NCBI GenBank assembly: GCA_016872795.1 | Contig: VGYZ01000019.1 | Location: forward strand, 1 to 52,108 | DNA from: Planctomycetota bacterium | GTDB lineage: Bacteria; Planctomycetota; UBA1135; GCA-002686595 | Length of the DNA stretch: 52,108 bases | Direction of reading: 5' to 3' | Part shown: piece by piece, positions 42,540 to 52,108 of the stretch | How positions within the stretch are numbered: the stretch's first letter is position 1 | Layout: each line of letters starts with the position of its first letter | The notes under the pieces: generated by a model | What the model was told of the DNA's origin: nothing | Databases searched by the model: none | What the model saw: only the letters and a program-made list of their open reading frames with translations | Made by a program: the position numbers and the translations under genes

Positions 42540-45038
42540 ATGAGCGCTCGCTCGTGGCACCACGGCCTGGCGGCTCTCGCACTGGCTCTGGCGTCCGCGT
42601 GCTCTTCTGGAGCGGGTGGCTCGGCGGCACCGACGGCCGGCGACGACCCGCAGATGTCGATCTCGGGAGCCACGGCAGGTGCGCAGACCGGCGGTGCGAT
42701 CGTCGCGACGCTGCAGCTCACGGTGCCATCGCCCTCGAGCTATGTCGTGCGCGGCACCGTCCCGGTTCCCAAGGGGACATTCCCGCGCGCGGACGGAATG
42801 ATCCCGCTCTCGATCCGTGACATCGATGGCTTCGTGGCACCCACGCAGATGGAGATCGTCTCGCGCTATCCCAATGACGCGGATGGCGCGGATGTCGTGG
42901 AGGTGCTCGCTCGCGTGCGTCGGCCCGTGGGCGTCGCCGCCGACACCAAGGTGCGCTACGACGTGGTGGACCATCCGCACGCCGACACCAAGCTGACCAC
43001 CAAGGCCGAGGTGCTCAACCTGCTCGCCACGCGCGATTGTGTCTCGCTGGTCGCCAAGGATGTGTTCGGCAACGAGTATCGCTTCTATCCGCTCGATGGC
43101 GTGCGCTCGGCGCCCGTGGCGAACTCGGTCAAGTCCATGCGCCGCGGTCCGGCCGCGGTCGAGACGCGCACCTACGGCGTGATGAAGCCCGTGGGCGCGG
43201 CACTCGGCGCCCCGGCGGGCGCGCTGGCGCACTTCTTCGGCGTGCACGCCTACACCACCGTGTGGTCGGGCGAGGACTTCCTGTCGCTCGACCTGCGCGT
43301 GAACAACGGCGCGAGCGGCGCCAACAAGACGACCGGCTTCACCGACGACGACCCGCTCGGCTTGGTGTACTTCCGCTCGCTCGAGCTGCAGGTCCCGGCC
43401 GGCTGGTCGATCCTCTCCGACATCTCGGACCCCTACCAAGGTACGCCGCAGACCGTCGGCAATGTGACCCGCCTCGAGCTGATCAAGCCCATGGCCGACG
43501 GCACGATGCATGTGATGCCGGCGCAGGCCATGTTCCACCGCCGCCTCGCGCTCGCCCGGCCCACCGGGGTCGCCAGCGCGATCGCTTCGCTCGAAAAGGA
43601 GTCTGTCGGCTTCTGCGTGAAGGGCAGCTCACCTGCGGGCGCCGTGCTCTGGTCGTGGTGGAACCCGCAGACGGCGCGCTACTTCCCGCAGCGCCTGCCG
43701 CTGCCGGACCTCTCACACTTGGGGCAGAACTCGATCCAAGGCAACATCGTCGGCTACCACAACACCATCCGCGGACACCTGCAGAACGGCACGGCCACCG
43801 GCGGCTATCCGTGGAGCTTCCCCAACTTCGGCTGGGCGCACATCTACGGCGTGCAGTACGGCGGCATGACGAGCGGCTCGGAGATCTGGTTCTACGACGG
43901 CTTCAAGACCGCCTCGGCGAGTTCTCGCGAGGGCTACCGCAGCTACGAGTTCTCTCACCGCATGTACAGCGAGCGTCAGCCGCAGCTGCTGATGAACTCG
44001 GATGGAGAACAGACGCGCGTCGAGCAGTGGATCCTTCAGACCTCGACGCTCACCTACACGCCGATGAACTACTTCCAGCGGCTGACGAACAACTCGAACG
44101 ACCCGTTCGGCATGAACATCTCGCCCGCATACCAGCGCAACCATGTGGTCGCGAACAACCTCAAGCCGGCCTACGAGACGGACATCGTCACGAGCTCGCC
44201 GATCGACTTCCAGCACTACATCCGCTTCCTGCGCTCGCCGATGGTGTTGACCTGGCTCGGCAACGATTCGATCGCCAAGGATGACCTGCGCATGGCCGCG
44301 GAGTGCTTCCGCATGTCCTTCAGCGAGCACTTCAACAACTCGAGCGGTTACTCGATCCCCTCCACGCTGCGCGCAAAAATGACGCAGGTCGCCAACCGCC
44401 CGCACCGCGGCTTCTCGTTCGGCCGCGGCGAGTCCTGGGGCCTCGTGAGCGCGATCTGCGCCTACTCGATCTCGGACTCGGCCTTCCGCGCGCGCTATCG
44501 CCCGTGGTTCGCCACCGCGGCGGACGTGATCGCCAATGGCCAGTCGTCCTGCAACGGCTTCATCCAATCGTGGGCCAACGCGAAGATGCTCGCCGGTCAG
44601 TGGCAGGGTCGCCAGTCGATCGAGCAGGCCATCACCGAAAACATGCTCTGGGGCCTCAAGGAGAGCGTGCTCCGCGATGTCGATCCGACGCGCGTCGCGA
44701 GCCTAGAGAATGTGATCGTGAAGTCGACCTCGGCCATGATCGGACCGATGGCGTGGAACGGTACGGGCCCGTGGTCGCACCTCGCGGTCGCGCCGCTCAA
44801 CACCATGCAGCAGCCTTACTGCGGGTCGATCCCCGCAGGCGGTGCCGGCAATGGAAACGACAACTACCAGACCCCGTCCTCCTACGCCTACGGCTACATG
44901 CTCACGGGCGACACGACCTTTCTGACCCGCGCCGCGCAGGCGCAGGCGGGCGGCTCGGCGAACCTGCTCACGGCCCTCAAGGGTCAGGGCTACAACAACC
45001 TCGAGAACAAGGCCGCTCTCATGAGCGTGCTGCAGTAG
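42540..45038 (+). CDS. Large lipoprotein of unknown function
   Basis: The 832-residue product starts at ATG 42540, chosen because it follows GGAG by 6 bases and leads straight into a lipoprotein signal (LAALALALASAC, Cys 21); an in-frame ATG at 42483 would add 19 polar residues. Residues 50-350 are beta-rich. Middle and C-terminal parts are rich in Asn, Tyr, Trp and Gly, as in carbohydrate-active or adhesion proteins (YGVQYGGMTSGSEIWFYDG). The final 300 residues look helical with a toroid-like flavour (GRGESWGLVSAICAYSISDS). I do not recognise the family. Surface or periplasmic location is inferred. The gene ends at a strong hairpin. Confidence 0.75.
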   Translation: MSARSWHHGLAALALALASACSSGAGGSAAPTAGDDPQMSISGATAGAQTGGAIVATLQLTVPSPSSYVVRGTVPVPKGTFPRADGMIPLSIRDIDGFVAPTQMEIVSRYPNDADGADVVEVLARVRRPVGVAADTKVRYDVVDHPHADTKLTTKAEVLNLLATRDCVSLVAKDVFGNEYRFYPLDGVRSAPVANSVKSMRRGPAAVETRTYGVMKPVGAALGAPAGALAHFFGVHAYTTVWSGEDFLSLDLRVNNGASGANKTTGFTDDDPLGLVYFRSLELQVPAGWSILSDISDPYQGTPQTVGNVTRLELIKPMADGTMHVMPAQAMFHRRLALARPTGVASAIASLEKESVGFCVKGSSPAGAVLWSWWNPQTARYFPQRLPLPDLSHLGQNSIQGNIVGYHNTIRGHLQNGTATGGYPWSFPNFGWAHIYGVQYGGMTSGSEIWFYDGFKTASASSREGYRSYEFSHRMYSERQPQLLMNSDGEQTRVEQWILQTSTLTYTPMNYFQRLTNNSNDPFGMNISPAYQRNHVVANNLKPAYETDIVTSSPIDFQHYIRFLRSPMVLTWLGNDSIAKDDLRMAAECFRMSFSEHFNNSSGYSIPSTLRAKMTQVANRPHRGFSFGRGESWGLVSAICAYSISDSAFRARYRPWFATAADVIANGQSSCNGFIQSWANAKMLAGQWQGRQSIEQAITENMLWGLKESVLRDVDPTRVASLENVIVKSTSAMIGPMAWNGTGPWSHLAVAPLNTMQQPYCGSIPAGGAGNGNDNYQTPSSYAYGYMLTGDTTFLTRAAQAQAGGSANLLTALKGQGYNNLENKAALMSVLQ

Positions 45039-45059
45039 CTCGAAGCAGTTGCAAGACGA

Positions 45060-45097
45060 GCGCGGGGCGGCGAGTCACACGACTCGCCGCCCCGCGC
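45060..45097. terminator. Perfect 17-bp hairpin between convergent genes
   Basis: GCGCGGGGCGGCGAGTC (45060-45076) pairs perfectly with 45081-45097 around the loop ACAC. It lies 21 bases after the lipoprotein stop and 20 before the end of the convergent aldehyde dehydrogenase gene. The downstream bases on the plus strand (CCTTGTCGTTCC) are only mildly T-rich; on the minus strand they read CTCGTCTTGC. A bidirectional transcription terminator is the simplest reading. Confidence 0.7.
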
Positions 45098-45117
45098 CCT
45101 TGTCGTTCCTCGCGCTC

Positions 45118-46644
45118 TCAGCCGAACTGGATGCCCTGCGCCAACGGCAGCTTGTCGGAGTAGTTGACCGTGTTGGTCTGGCGGCGCATGTAAGCCTTCC
45201 AAGAATCGCTGCCGGCTTCGCGGCCGCCGCCGGTCTCCTTCTCGCCACCGAACGCGCCGCCGATCTCGGCCCCGCTCGTCCCGATGTTCACATTGGCGAT
45301 GCCGCAGTCGGAGCCCGTCGCCGCGATCCAGCGCTCGGCCGAGCGCACATCGCGCGTGAAGACCGCCGACGACAGCCCCTGCGGAACGCCGTTGTTCTTC
45401 GCGATCGCGTCGTCGAGATCCTTGACGCGGATGATGTAGAGGATCGGCGCGAAGGTTTCCTCCTGCACGATCGGCCACTCGTTTTCGGCGCGAACGATCG
45501 CGGGCCGCACGAAGTTGCCGCCGGCGAGATTGCCAGCGAGCGTGAGCTTCTCGCCGCCGTACAGCACGGTGCCGCCGAGCGCTTTCACCTTGGCGAGCGC
45601 GTTCTGCATGTCCGCTACGGCCTCTGGATTCACCAACGGGCCACACAGCGTGCCGTCCGCACACGGATCGCCGATGCGAATACCACCGTAGGCGCGCACG
45701 AGACGACGCTCGACCTCGTCGGCGATCTTCTCGTGCACGAGCAAGCGCCGCGTCGTCGTGCAGCGCTGGCCAGCGGTACCGACCGCGCCAAACAGCACGG
45801 CGGGCAACGCGAGATCGAGGTCCGCGTCGTCGAGAATCGCGAGCGCATTGTTGCCGCCGAGCTCGAGAATCGTGCGACCGAAGCGCTGGGCGACTTGACC
45901 AGCCACCTTGCGGCCCACGGCGGTCGAGCCCGTGAAGCTGACGAGCTGCACGCGCGCGTCTTCCAGCATCGGGGCGCCGACTTCGGACGACGGACCGATC
46001 ACGAGCGCGGCCAGCGCGCCGAAGCCCTCGGCTTCGAGCACAGGACGGATCACATTCGTGAGGCCGATCGCGCACAACGGCGCGTGCTGCGAAGGCTTCC
46101 AGATGCAGGCGTCGCCACAAATGTAGGCGAGCATCGAGTTCCACGACCACACGGCCATGGGGAAGTTGAACGCGGTGATGATTCCGCACACGCCGAGCGG
46201 GTGCCACTGCTCGCGCATCGAGTGCCCCGGGCGCTCGGAGTGCATCGAGAGGCCGTAGAGCATGCGCGACTGTCCCACGGCGAACTCCGCCATGTCGATC
46301 GCCTCCTGCACCTCGCCCCAGCCTTCCTGCAAGATCTTGCCCATCTCGAGCGAGATCAGGCGACCGAGCGGGTCCTTCTTGGCGCGGATCGCCTCGCCCA
46401 TCCTGCGCACGAGCTCGCCGCGCTTGGGAGCGGGGACCGCACGCAAGCGCAAGAACGCCTCATGGGCCGCGGCGAGGCAACGGTCGTACTCGACCCGCGA
46501 GGCCTGCTTCACGCGTGCAATCACCTCGCCCGTGGCTGGATTGCGGCTCTCCAGCATCGCGCCCGAGCACTCGATCCAGCGGCCGTCGTATGCGCCGGAG
46601 TTGGTCCCTTCGATGCCCAGTTCCTTGAGGAAGTTCGTCGTCAT
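45118..46644 (-). CDS. ALDH7-type aldehyde dehydrogenase (aminoadipate semialdehyde dehydrogenase-like)
   Basis: The 508-residue product starts at ATG 46644 (MTTNFLKELGIEGTNSGAYDG). Antiquitin/ALDH7 features are WHPLGVCGIITAFNFPMAVW, SFTGSTAVGRKVAGQVAQRF, the general base E261 in TILELGGNNA, and nucleophile C295 in GTAGQRCTTTRRL. The end is AFGGEKETGGGREAGSDSWKAYMRR. These enzymes oxidise alpha-aminoadipic semialdehyde (piperideine-6-carboxylate) in lysine breakdown with NAD. The exact substrate is inferred from the family, and no other lysine catabolic gene is in the window. It is divergent from the glycosyltransferase gene with 118 bases between. Confidence 0.92.
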   Translation of the reverse strand: MTTNFLKELGIEGTNSGAYDGRWIECSGAMLESRNPATGEVIARVKQASRVEYDRCLAAAHEAFLRLRAVPAPKRGELVRRMGEAIRAKKDPLGRLISLEMGKILQEGWGEVQEAIDMAEFAVGQSRMLYGLSMHSERPGHSMREQWHPLGVCGIITAFNFPMAVWSWNSMLAYICGDACIWKPSQHAPLCAIGLTNVIRPVLEAEGFGALAALVIGPSSEVGAPMLEDARVQLVSFTGSTAVGRKVAGQVAQRFGRTILELGGNNALAILDDADLDLALPAVLFGAVGTAGQRCTTTRRLLVHEKIADEVERRLVRAYGGIRIGDPCADGTLCGPLVNPEAVADMQNALAKVKALGGTVLYGGEKLTLAGNLAGGNFVRPAIVRAENEWPIVQEETFAPILYIIRVKDLDDAIAKNNGVPQGLSSAVFTRDVRSAERWIAATGSDCGIANVNIGTSGAEIGGAFGGEKETGGGREAGSDSWKAYMRRQTNTVNYSDKLPLAQGIQFG

Positions 46645-46762
46645 GGCTTGGTGGTTGTGGCGCGCGCGACTCGCGCGGCGAAAGAGGATAGCAGCGCCGG
46701 TCGCGCCAGGCGAAGGCTCGGCCTTGCGCAGGGCCCGTGCGACCTCCAAAGTGGGTCGAGAC

Positions 46763-48499
46763 ATGCGCTGTGCCTTCCTCGCGCCACTCGCACTCCTCGC
46801 GCTCGTGCTCGTCACGGCGGCGACGCGGCTCGTGGGCGTCGACTTCCTCGAGCCGCAGTGGACCGAGCAGGACTCGCAGCTCGTGCAGCACTTGCGCCAC
46901 GAGCGCACGGGCAACGCCGACGAGGAGTCTGGCTACGACGACGCCTACCCGTATGTGCTCCCCTACTTGCTGCGCGCGATGCCGCAGCTCGTCTCCGTGG
47001 AAGCCGAGCCCGCGACGCTCGAGCAGCACCTCGCGGTGTGCAAGTCGCTCTTCACCGAGACGCGCATGTTCGTCGCGCTGCTCTCGTGCCTGGCGATTCC
47101 ACTCGCCTACTTGCTCGCGCGACGCTTCGTCTCCCCGCGCTGGGCACTCTTCGCCAGCGCCCTGTGCGCCGCGAGCCTGCTGACTCATTACTTCAGCCAA
47201 CAGGCCCGCCCCCACGCAGCAGCGGCGCCGTTCATGCTGCTCGCGGTCGTCGCGGCGCTGCGCCTGCGCGAGCGGCCGACGCTGGCGAACTACACGCTGG
47301 CCGGGATCGCGGCCGCACTTGGGCTCGGCGTGCTGCACAACGGCGCGGCCGTGTTGCTCGCGAGCCTCGCTGCGCACTTCCTGCGCGACGGCGAGCGGCG
47401 CGCGCGCGATCACTGGAAGCTCCTCGTGCCCGTGGCGCTCGTCTTGCTCGGCGTGCGCCTGTTCTATCCGTTCTTCTTCGCCGACTCAGGCGGGGTGGAA
47501 GCCGCGAAGCTCGAGTCGAGCGAGGCCGGCGTCACATTCGGTCGCCATGTCGTCGACTACGAGCAGTTCGACTTCGGCGGCGCGCGTACGATGTTCCTCA
47601 CGCTCGTCAACTACGAGCCCGGCCTGCTCGCGCTGCTGCTGCTCGCGCTGCTTGCGTGGCTGGGGCGCGCGCGACTCGCGGGCGCGCACGAGCCGCTCTC
47701 GCGCGCCGCACTCGCCGTGCTCGCCTACGTCGTGCCCTACTCTCTCGTGCTCGCGAGCTTCCATGACACATTTGATCGCTTCCTGATTTCGCTCGTGCCC
47801 TACGCGGCGGTGTTCGCGGCTTGGGGGCTCGAGCGCGTGTCGAGCTCGCCCGCCCTGCCGCGCGCCCTGCGCCACGGCGCGGTCGCGCTCGCCTGCGCCG
47901 CGCTGTTCCTGCAAGTGGTGGCGTGCGGCAAGCTCTCTTGGCTGCGCGCACGCGACGACGCCATGGAGCAGGCGAGTGCGTACCTCGCCGCGAACTTCGA
48001 CCCCGCGACCACGACTCTCATGGTCGCGCCGACGCTCGAGTTGCTCGTCGCGCGTACTGAAGAGAGCCTGTTCAACAAGCGCGGCCAGCGCCGCATCGCG
48101 TACTCGCGCTGGGCCAAGTACCAGGCGCACCGCCGCGAGAATCCGCCGCCTCCGCCGCACTGGGATGTGCGCTACTTCGGCGCCTCGACGGAGCTCGGCT
48201 TCCGCACGGCGGACTCGATCGCCGAGCGGCCGGACGAGTTCCTCGACGCGCTCGGCCCGGGGATCTATGTGATGAACGCGGGCAAGCTCGCAGGCCACCC
48301 CTCCGAACAGGTCTTCCACGACGCGGTTGCGCGCCGCGGAACTCTGCTCTGGCGCCGCGCGCCCCACGCGGAGGGCCCGTGGCGCTCGGTCGGAATCGAC
48401 TTTCAACCCATGGACACCGCGCCGGATGTCATCTGGCGTGTGCTCGCGGCCGACGCGGTCGGGCCCGCGGTCGAGATCTACCGCGTCCCGGCGCCGTAG
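46763..48499 (+). CDS. Polytopic membrane protein, GT39/ArnT-like glycosyltransferase
   Basis: The 578-residue product starts at ATG 46763. The first hydrophobic helix (LAPLALLALVLVTAATRLV) is followed by an extracytoplasmic loop with acidic residues (WTEQDSQLVQHL). This is the place where GT-C enzymes keep catalytic Asp/Glu. About nine further helices follow up to residue 390 (for example LLLLALLAWLG and AVLAYVVPYSLVLASF). The C-terminal 180 residues are soluble. GT39-type enzymes transfer sugars from polyprenyl phosphates to protein or lipid. The family call rests on topology and the acidic first loop, so it is moderate. Confidence 0.65.
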   Translation: MRCAFLAPLALLALVLVTAATRLVGVDFLEPQWTEQDSQLVQHLRHERTGNADEESGYDDAYPYVLPYLLRAMPQLVSVEAEPATLEQHLAVCKSLFTETRMFVALLSCLAIPLAYLLARRFVSPRWALFASALCAASLLTHYFSQQARPHAAAAPFMLLAVVAALRLRERPTLANYTLAGIAAALGLGVLHNGAAVLLASLAAHFLRDGERRARDHWKLLVPVALVLLGVRLFYPFFFADSGGVEAAKLESSEAGVTFGRHVVDYEQFDFGGARTMFLTLVNYEPGLLALLLLALLAWLGRARLAGAHEPLSRAALAVLAYVVPYSLVLASFHDTFDRFLISLVPYAAVFAAWGLERVSSSPALPRALRHGAVALACAALFLQVVACGKLSWLRARDDAMEQASAYLAANFDPATTTLMVAPTLELLVARTEESLFNKRGQRRIAYSRWAKYQAHRRENPPPPPHWDVRYFGASTELGFRTADSIAERPDEFLDALGPGIYVMNAGKLAGHPSEQVFHDAVARRGTLLWRRAPHAEGPWRSVGIDFQPMDTAPDVIWRVLAADAVGPAVEIYRVPAP

Positions 48500-48512
48500 G
48501 CAGGTGCTCGAG

Positions 48513-48532
48513 CGCGTGCCGAGCGGCACGCG
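48513..48532. terminator. 8-bp hairpin between glycosyltransferase gene and ettA
   Basis: CGCGTGCC (48513-48520) pairs perfectly with GGCACGCG (48525-48532), loop GAGC, 13 bases after the glycosyltransferase stop. TTCGCTATCCTCTTTG follows, moderately T-rich. It could end the upstream transcript or be part of the ettA leader. TATCCT inside this stretch is a possible -10, but no matching -35 was found. Confidence 0.4.
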
Positions 48533-48554
48533 GTTCGCTATCCTCTTTGCCCCC

Positions 48555-50228
<1,674 letters not shown>

Positions 50229-50251
50229 GGTCGCGCACGCGAGTCGCGACT

Positions 50252-50857
50252 GTGGCGGAGCATCCGTTCGACCTCTCGACGGCGGCGCGGCTGGGCGATC
50301 CTTGGCTCGCGCCGACCGAGGACCTCGCGCGCGCATTCCACCTGCTTGACCACTATGAGCCGGCGGACGCGACGCAAGAAGACTTCCAGCGACGCATGCT
50401 CGCTCTGATCGAGCGGCACCCGCACGACGCGCACCGCCGCACGCTGCTCGAAGGACATCTCACCGCGAGCGCGCTCGTCGTCGACGCGCGCTTCGAGCGC
50501 GCGCTGCTCACGCACCACAAGAAGCTCGGCCGCTGGCTGCAGCTTGGCGGCCACTGCGACGGCGACGCGAACCTCGCGCGTGTCGCGCTGCGCGAGGCGA
50601 CCGAGGAGAGCGGCATCCCCGACCTCGCGGTGCTGCCTGTGCCGATCGACCTCGACATCCACGCGATCCCCGCGCGCGGCGCGGAGCCCGAGCACTTCCA
50701 CTACGACACGCGCTTCCTCGTGATCGCCCCGCCCGGTGCCATCGAGGTGCTCTCCGACGAGTCCCACGCCCTGCGCTGGCTCGCGAGCCACGAGCTCGGG
50801 AGCCTCTCCGCCGACGCCTCGCTCCGCCGCCTCTTCCAGCTCGTATTCGGGGCCTGA
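50252..50857 (+). CDS. Nudix hydrolase, GHCDGD subgroup
   Basis: The 201-residue product starts at GTG 50252, 23 bases after ettA. The Nudix box reads LGGHCDGDANLARVALREAT then EESGI. The REATEESG half with its metal-binding glutamates is complete, while the first Glu of the canonical box is Ala; this GHCDGD variant is shared by a known subgroup. The rest fits the family (HHKKLGRWLQ before the box, HFHYDTRFLVIA after it). The substrate is probably a nucleoside diphosphate derivative; not determinable from sequence. Upstream starts would run into ettA. Confidence 0.88.
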   Translation: MAEHPFDLSTAARLGDPWLAPTEDLARAFHLLDHYEPADATQEDFQRRMLALIERHPHDAHRRTLLEGHLTASALVVDARFERALLTHHKKLGRWLQLGGHCDGDANLARVALREATEESGIPDLAVLPVPIDLDIHAIPARGAEPEHFHYDTRFLVIAPPGAIEVLSDESHALRWLASHELGSLSADASLRRLFQLVFGA

Positions 50858-50860
50858 AAG

Positions 50861-50876
50861 CCGGGGACCGCCCCGG
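50861..50876. terminator. Short hairpin after the Nudix gene
   Basis: CCGGGG (50861-50866) pairs with CCCCGG (50871-50876), loop ACCG, immediately after the Nudix stop. There is no T-run behind it. It is a weak terminator candidate in the 110-base gap before the FG-GAP gene. Confidence 0.25.
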
Positions 50877-50967
50877 AAACTCCCCCCAATTCGCTCCGGC
50901 AGCGTAACATGTCACCAAAGTGGCGGATCGAGGCAGGACAGCCTGCGGTCCGCCGCGGCTCCCCACC

Positions 50968-52108
50968 ATGCTCCACCAACGCGCCCTCGTCCTGCTCCTA
51001 CCCCTCGTCGCGAACTACGCCTCGGCCCAAACGCTGATGGCGTCCCATGCAGGAGGCGCACAGGCGCGCGCCGGCACGTCGATGCTGGCGTGCCCCGACT
51101 GGAACGGCGACGGATTCGACGACGTGCTCGTCGGCGAGCCCGGGTTCAACGCTGGTCGCGGTCGCATCGTGTGCTTGTCCGGCGCCTCGCTCGGAAGCAC
51201 GACGGCGGTTGTGCTGTGGAGCCTCGCGCCGACCTCGACGCAGCTCTCCAGCGACGCCAACTTCGGACGCTCGCTGGCACTGCTTAACGATCGCGACGGA
51301 GACAACCGGCCCGAAGTCGTGGTCGGAGCTCCGTACCAAGACGGCCTCCCCGGCACGGACTGCGGCGCGGTGTGCGTGGTGCGCAGCAACACGGGCACGC
51401 CCACGCTGCACCGCGTGCGCCTCGGCGACGCGGCCGGAGACCTGTTCGGCTGGGCCGTGTCCGCCCACGACGACCGCAACGCCGACGGCGCGCGCGAGGT
51501 GATCGTTGGCGCTCCCTGCGGTGGCAGGTAGACGCTCGCCAACTGCGATCATGTGTATGTCGTGAGCGGCAACGCGCTCTACAACAACCCGTCGCCGCTC
51601 GCGCTCTGGACCCACACGAGCATCGCGGCCAACGCGTGGCTCGGCTACACCGTCGCCGGCAACCTACGCTGCAACCTCCGCCGCCGACTGTGTCGCGGGC
51701 GCCCCCTCCTATCCGGGCTTCGGCGGAGCCGTCTCCACCGGGCAGGTCTCGCTCTCCAGCGGCCAGAGCTACGCGGAGGTCGGTAACTTTCAGGGCGCCT
51801 GCGCGGGCGCGAACTTGGGCATCAGCCTGAGCGCTGGACTCGACTTCAATCTCGACGGCTTCTCGGATGTCTTCGCGGGCGCGCCGGGCACGGACCTGAA
51901 CGGCACCAACTCCGGGTGCGTGCTCTTGATCGACGGCAAGATCCTCTTCACGGGTTCGCCCGTCGCCCCGATCAACTGGAATGGGCCGAGCGCCAACCTG
52001 AACTACGGCAGCGCGGTCGGACTCATCGACGACATCAACAACGACGGGCGCCCCGACATCGCCATCGGCGCGACGGGCTACCAGAATCCTGTCGGCAGCG
52101 GCAACGAA
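50968..52108 (+). pseudogene. FG-GAP/integrin-alpha repeat protein, interrupted, 3' end outside window
   Basis: The start at ATG 50968 gives a signal peptide (LHQRALVLLLPLVANYASAQ). FG-GAP repeats follow: CPDWNGDGFDDVLVGEPGF, LNDRDGDNRPEVVVGAPYQD and DDRNADGAREVIVGAP. These are the calcium-loop blades of an integrin-like propeller. TAG at 51529-51531 interrupts, but the same frame continues with CDHVYVVSGNALYNNP and IAANAWLGYTVAG. At about 51660 one must move one frame, after which the repeats run cleanly to the window end: FGGAVSTGQVSLSSGQSYAE, LDFNLDGFSDVFAGAPGTD and IDDINNDGRPDIAIGATGYQ. It is either a pseudogene or sequencing damage near a contig end. Such proteins are secreted or surface-bound. 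Confidence 0.8.

Noticed and set aside
51529..51531. In-frame TAG here and at 39697-39699 as possible amber recoding
   Set aside because: TAG is used as the ordinary stop of several intact genes (for example at 762, 10987, 16916, 29689 and 30243), and both affected genes also carry frameshifts, so damage is the simpler explanation.

Overview
The window is high-GC bacterial DNA (about 70% G+C by eye), packed with genes that overlap by 1-4 bases or sit within about 10 bases of each other. Gene content points to the phylum Planctomycetota. The indicators are a DUF58/BatA/VWA operon with squalene-cyclase-like toroid proteins, a very long PQQ-propeller protein, a PhoX-type phosphatase, an FG-GAP protein, and exported HEAT-repeat proteins. 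This assignment is inference from gene content; no rRNA or tRNA gene was seen. Both ends of the window cut through genes.

1-18053 (+): one head-to-tail run of eight genes. In order: a DUF58 protein (5' truncated), a BatA/VWA membrane protein, a VWA protein with a glutamine-amidotransferase-like region, a 1486-residue PQQ/TPR secreted protein, a secreted toroid protein, a DUF4175-like membrane protein, a 943-residue secreted coiled-coil protein, a Gln/Pro-rich secreted protein and a second toroid protein (nine coding regions counting the partial first one). It looks like a cell-envelope system of the MoxR/Bat type; the MoxR ATPase would be expected just upstream of the window.

18067-25635 (-): a second long run. 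In transcription order: an enhancer-binding-protein-like sigma-54 regulator, a HEAT/TPR protein, the wreck of an rlmI-like methyltransferase, thiS, thiG, a CPBP protease, a gamma carbonic anhydrase-like protein and larE. 25848-30245 (+): nusA, infB and rbfA, divergent from the regulator.

30281-39813 (-): DUF3501, a SagB-type tandem dehydrogenase, a small HEAT protein, DUF72, a HEAT/DUF4159-like exported protein, a toroid protein with a C-terminal extension, and a broken phoX. 39877-45038 (+): DUF3293, a metallophosphoesterase with a LamG domain, and an 832-residue lipoprotein of unknown function, ended by a perfect 17-bp hairpin. 45118-46644 (-): an ALDH7 aldehyde dehydrogenase. 46763-52108 (+): a GT39-like membrane glycosyltransferase, ettA, a Nudix hydrolase and a broken FG-GAP repeat protein that runs off the end.

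Two window-wide observations stand out. First, the tetranucleotide ACGT is strikingly rare, and codons appear chosen to avoid it: AAT/GAT/CAT/TAT instead of the usual NNC before GTN valine codons, and ACA instead of ACG before T-starting codons. The replacements are exactly the ones expected from deamination of 5-methylcytosine in ACGT. Second, three genes (rlmI-like, phoX, FG-GAP) are broken by stops, frameshifts or deletion, while all others are clean.
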